A DNA stretch of 64,000 nt from Brevipalpus yothersi. Its lineage: Eukaryota > Arthropoda > Arachnida > Trombidiformes > Tenuipalpidae. The stretch spans positions 3,887-67,886 of the forward strand of contig QZCP01000199.1 in NCBI GenBank assembly GCA_003956705.1, in the 5' to 3' direction. Position numbers and translations under genes: made by a program. This document shows, one piece after another, positions 59,508 through 64,000 of the stretch (position 1 is its first letter; every line of letters starts with the position of its first letter). Under the pieces are notes generated by a model, which saw nothing but the letters and a program-made list of their open reading frames with translations, made no database searches and was not told the DNA's origin.

Positions 59508-62500
59508 TTGTTGCTCTCTTTCTCGCGCTCATCTGGATGATAAAATTGATTGCTTTAGGCGAGCAAAACGGCGGGAAACGACCAAAAGTGAAACTGACCC
59601 ACTGTTTTAGGGCATCTCGCCCCCTCCTATTCAACTCCACTTTCCCGCCTCGGGTCCAAGTCCAGGTTGATCGCCTCTACAGTGGGAGGAAGAGGAAAGT
59701 AGGAGGAGGAGGAGGAGGAGGGAGAGAGAGAAGAAGAAGAAGAAGATGATGAAGAAGAAAACGAAGAAGGAAGTCCTCTCTCTTCCTTTCTCCTTCTCTC
59801 TCTCCAACATCGGACGTTGTCACGTCTCAGTAACACAACGTATCAACGTTCGTTCATATCCAAGTTATGATGCTAGGATGATCTTTTTCGAAGAAAGGGG
59901 AACTGAAGATGATAATCTTCAAGCTCATTCCATGATAGTTCAAATTGAACAATTCATCCCCCTTTCACCGTTACGAAGTAAATGTGCGACATTAACAAGA
60001 TTACATCTCGACTGCTAGATAACGGGTATCCGCTTAACAAAGATTCAGTAGGTTGTATCTACGATCAAATCCAAATCATCCTATATTGAACTTTCGAAAG
60101 AACTAGATGGCAGTCTCATGTCCAGCCTCTTATTTACTTGGTGAAATTGATAGAGGACCGCTTGAAAGTTCGAGACTGAGTGAGATGATGATCTGCTCGT
60201 TTCATGGATGAGCTTGTTACAAGATATCTTAATTCATTGCTCATGTTCTCCATTCTTTTTATCTGGCTTAGTAAAAACTGATCTGAGGAAAATCAACTTT
60301 TATCTCACAAATTACGGAACTTACTCATTTTATCCCCAAGAAGTACCATTATCGTCTGAAAAATGGATTTAATGGAAACTGGATGAGTGGTGATCTCCAA
60401 AAGAACTATACTATTCTTCGATGGATCTTCGATTTCAAACTTTCCAGTAGGTTCGATAGATATGCATATGAGAGAGACATTCGCAATCCAAACTACAGTA
60501 ATGATCAGTCAATTTCATCCGTTGAACCAGACTGGTTTGTCCCATGAGCATTGTAGCCTTCTAGGTCTCTGAAATTGAATACATAGATAAACAGTTAATC
60601 CTAAAACTCAAACGGTATCGAGAATAAAATTGGAAATTGGATTTCCTCTTGCTCATGAAGATAAGTTAATAGGTTTAGGAATAATAGGAAACTATTATGA
60701 CCTATTTTCATGATTAAGCTGGATTTGAAATTTGAAAACATGATTCTCATCAATGAAGAACGAGTTTCGAGATAGACTTGAAACTTTTGCGAATCAACCA
60801 GAATTTCGGGTAATCACATTGATTAGAGTGTTTTGGTTATTGTCTGGGACTATCCTGCTCCCTAATGACTAGCGTAATCAGACGTCAACCATCAGTCATT
60901 ATCAAATCCATGAATAATATTGTTGCTGAGGATTGTAAGCGTGCTTTTTCCCAAAACATCAGTCCACTTTCTTAAGTGTTGATGAATTTTATCAAATTTT
61001 CGGAGCCACTTTACTTAGCTTGCGCTTACACTTCAACTTCCGACTATCTAAGATGATTGTTTTGAATTCAAACTACTCCCAGCTGGTTACATCATCTAAT
61101 TTTATGTGATTTGACACACTAGCCAATATCCAATGAAAACTTTCTTCATTGATCAGAACATTATTGTCTCTCTCTCTATCTTCCTCTCTCTCTCTCTTCC
61201 TCCACGCTCTCTTTGTCAGCATCTTTTTCTTTCCGATTCATTCAAGCTGGTAACAAGAGGCCAATCTGGAGCTGTTAACCAGCACACAAGCCAATCGTTC
61301 ACTGTTACTGATTGTATAAAATCCATACACTGAATGCACCTTGATTGGAAAGTTGGGCACGATTGATGATTCGAAAAATCCTAAGAGCTGGACGCCGATT
61401 AAGAAATTCCAAGATGATGATGGCAGATTTCCTTCTCGTGATTTTTGTTCTTGCTTCTCATCATATGGCAGCTGAAAAATTTGCTTTAGAATCTCCCAAG
61501 CAGGAAGGTTCATCAACAGATCGGAAGGATAGATACCGCTATGAGAGGCAAAAGTTGACGATCAAAGTTGCGACATGCGATCATTTTGCTAAACAATCAG
61601 TTGTCCATTAGCATTTTCAAAATTAGGTAACCCCTAGAGGAGAAAAATCAGACCACAAAAAATCATCATACTACGTGATGTCAAATGAACTGGTAGGTTG
61701 GTTCCTCTTTCAGAAGTTAGATTCAATTTACCACTTGAGCTTTAGGGGAAGAGCTGCATATGATGACAGTTGACCATTTTACACAAGCCAAGATGTGTGT
61801 ATGTGTGTGTAGTTGGTAATTATGAATGCTAAATATTACGCTTCCCATTTAACGAGCACAAGTCTGTTTTTCTCTTTTAATGCGGTCTCTGAATTAGTTC
61901 CGAGCACCACATTTGCTGAAAAACAAGAAGAAAATAAATTGAGAGAGAGAGAGAGAGAAAATGAGAATGATGCTGATTTTCATCTTTACACCATCTGATT
62001 AATGACTTGTTTCTTTCACTTACTCTCAATATTCATAAAAAAATTGATGTCAAAAGAGAAAATGATTACTGAAAGTAAAGAAAAACATTCACCGTGATTG
62101 TAGGTAAGTGAGAAAAGAAAAGCCAGTTCTCCAATGTTGAAAGAGATGCTGCAAGATGAGGATCATGGTCTTCCGTTATGATTACTCTATCTCACGAGTT
62201 TACCCAAAAACTGGTCCTTTTCATCCACCTACTCCTTTGTCTGACATTTGAGGCCGTTCCGAAGACAATGGTGATAACCATTCACGTCTCTTCCAGAATG
62301 AATAGTGAGAACATATAAGAGTGGCCTGAGGATAAAGTAACAAGAGGCGGGAAATAAGTGCAAAATAAAGATCAAATAGATCGAGCAGTAAGAAAGTATT
62401 TTAAGAATATCAGGTAGTAACGAAATCGAGATGAGTGGAATGAAATGAAATGATGATCCGGTCATCGTCATTTCATCGAAGTATTGGAGTAGGATGACCT

Positions 62501-64000
62501 GTTCTGGAGGAACGGAATGTAATGTTATTCTATCGATGTGATAACGATTAAAGCAGATGAAAATCATTCTAACGGTGTTCTTTTCCAACAAACTCATGAT
62601 TTTAGAGCAAAAAAGCAACAATAACAGGAACAAGTTGATCAAAATATTCCAACCAATGATCGTTAAGATGACTTCAAAAAACACTAGAGAAATGATGAAA
62701 TATATAAGGAAGAATAAAATGAGAAGATATTGAGATTTGCAACCTTCGATCACTCCAAAACGCTGAAATATGTCTCAAATTCTCTCAATATAGCATCTTC
62801 CAAAATGATGCTGTTCAAAAGATTCTTCCTGCTTTCTCTCTCTTTCTCTCACCGACGTCCTCTTCATGTCACTCAAAATAGGTCGGATAATGGCAATGAA
62901 CTAATCCACATTCACCTTCATTCAAGAGGACAATAATCTTCCACTATTGTGTTTTCTCTTTTCTTCCATTATTTCTCGTTGTTCTCACTTGCACACAAAA
63001 ATTTTCAAAACTAATTGCCAAGTATAGCCTCGTGTGAACAAATTTCGTAATTTGATGAACATTTTGGGCTGGTAAGCTGTCGAAAATTTTTCAAAGAGTT
63101 GGAGATGATTCAGTGAGATCTATGAATTCCTAGTATAACTCTGTAAAGCCTTGGGAGTGTGTTTCACCTAACTGAGACAATGGAAGGCCAGTAAATCCAG
63201 AGAGTGGCCTCTATTGTATTATTTGTGATGTTTACTCCTTAGAAAATATCTTAGGATGAGAAAATTCCCTCAAAATACCCACTCTTTCTTCAAACAATGT
63301 GAATTTTTTTTCTCGATTTAGAGAGAAAATTGACGGATTGCTGGTTCCTTGTCACGAATTGTTAAAACCAGTGACGCAATAATTCCATAGTAGAGACTGA
63401 TTTTTTGGCAGCTAAGTATTTCCCCAATATCTAAGAAATAGAAAGAAAAATTATCCACTGGGAATCAATAATTACATATTTCTAGCAATAGTAGAAAATG
63501 CTAGAATGCTGGAACTCATCATTTGAAGGGAGAAATCTGGAGTTTTTTTCAGATGAGTTGAGATTTTTGGACAAATCTAATAGATTGATTCGTGTCTCAT
63601 GGTTGATTCATCTGGTTTTTTTATAATTTATGTTTCTGATTGTTAGCGATCCCTTGGTTCTCATTAGCTTTCGTTTTCCTGGAAATGACAAACTTACTTG
63701 AGGTTTAATGTTCTGATTAAATCATCATTTTTCTTAAAATTACTCTCAGTTTCCATTCTTGATTGACCACCTTCGAACATATACCAATTTATAACTTTCA
63801 TTGGGAGGGTTTCATCACCTCATTTAGGCGATATGAGTAATGATAATTCGGGTTGTTGTCGTTCCATCTTGTCGGATATATTCACAACATTACTTATGAC
63901 TTGTGCGTATATGAGGGTGAAAACAACTGGTCCTAGGGCGATATTTTGAACTCATGCTGATCAGAACAGAAGGGGAATACATGGCTGATCCATCTATTTA
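58172..64000. other. Right-hand non-coding region, no supported gene
   Basis: About 5.8 kb without a gene I can support. Items noted: a purine-rich, CpG-containing block at about 59440-59830 with two inverted TTTCCCGCC words; a 65-codon frame at 61414-61611 that begins with a signal-peptide-like segment; and a 174-codon hydrophobic frame at 62229-62753 (minus) that lacks an early ATG. It may be an intron or upstream region of a gene beyond the right edge. Confidence 0.55.
59457..59502. repeat. (TTTC)n/(CT)n tract
   Basis: A CTTT run passing into a pure CT run. Confidence 0.85.

Noticed and set aside
62229..62753. 174-codon hydrophobic open frame on the minus strand
   Set aside because: It opens at GTG, the first ATG is well inside, no family motif is visible and no splice partners were found.
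1..64000. tRNA, rRNA or CRISPR features
   Set aside because: No tRNA B-box with a foldable cloverleaf, no rRNA-like stretch and no spaced repeat array was noticed by eye. A tRNA scan could still find a diverged gene.
1..64000. Transposon proteins or long terminal repeats
   Set aside because: No transposase, integrase or reverse transcriptase motif was seen in the open frames. The large repeats are gene duplications.
1..64000. Bacterial origin of the FAS genes (recent transfer)
   Set aside because: Both contain several introns at matching positions, have the animal FAS domain order and resemble animal FAS in their motifs.

Overview
This is eukaryotic animal nuclear DNA, AT-rich by eye, with short GT-AG introns (many 50-80 bases), compact genes of ordinary metazoan families and many long (GA)n/(CT)n tracts. 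The gene set (FAS-type megasynthases, an ABCG/ABCH-like half transporter, K2P channel, COX20, MEAF6, SDS3, UBXN6, NUDT19) and the compactness suggest an arthropod, perhaps a mite or another small chelicerate. The taxon is inference; nothing in the window identifies the species. Splice structures below were read by hand from donor/acceptor sites, reading frame and remembered family motifs. No alignment or database search was run.

Layout. 1-12 kb: the 5' part of a Patched-domain gene (minus, running off the left edge), COX20 (plus), MEAF6 (minus) and a Spindly-like coiled-coil gene (plus). 12-21 kb: FAS-A, a five-exon type I fatty acid synthase (minus). 24.7-26.4 kb: a two-pore potassium channel (minus). 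28.5-29.0 kb: relics of a third FAS and a third desaturase. 29.4-31.4 kb: an ABC half transporter (plus). 31.9-33.2 kb: NUDT19 (minus). 34.4-35.5 kb: acyl-CoA desaturase 1 (minus). 36.5-37.4 kb: an ELOVL6-like elongase (minus). 38.2-38.8 kb: a desaturase pseudogene (minus). 40.1-48.8 kb: FAS-B, the paralogue of FAS-A (minus). 50.4-51.5 kb: desaturase 2 (minus). 52.7-54.1 kb: mitochondrial malate dehydrogenase (minus). 54.4-58.2 kb: SDS3, a 64-residue membrane protein and UBXN6 (all plus). 58.2-64 kb: no gene I can support.

The most notable content is the 12-52 kb lipid cluster: two intact FAS genes, two intact and two broken desaturases, an elongase, a CoA/acyl-CoA diphosphatase and a possible lipid exporter. 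Together they could make, desaturate, extend and export fatty acyl chains. In both FAS proteins the malonyl/acetyl transferase domain is degenerate: the GHSxG nucleophile motif is replaced (Ser to Arg in FAS-A, Ser to Glu in FAS-B), the downstream catalytic His segment is missing and the domain is shortened. KS, DH, ER, KR, ACP and thioesterase keep their key residues. These look like AT-less animal FAS enzymes that would need an acyltransferase supplied by another protein, and they are the best candidate here for an undescribed system.
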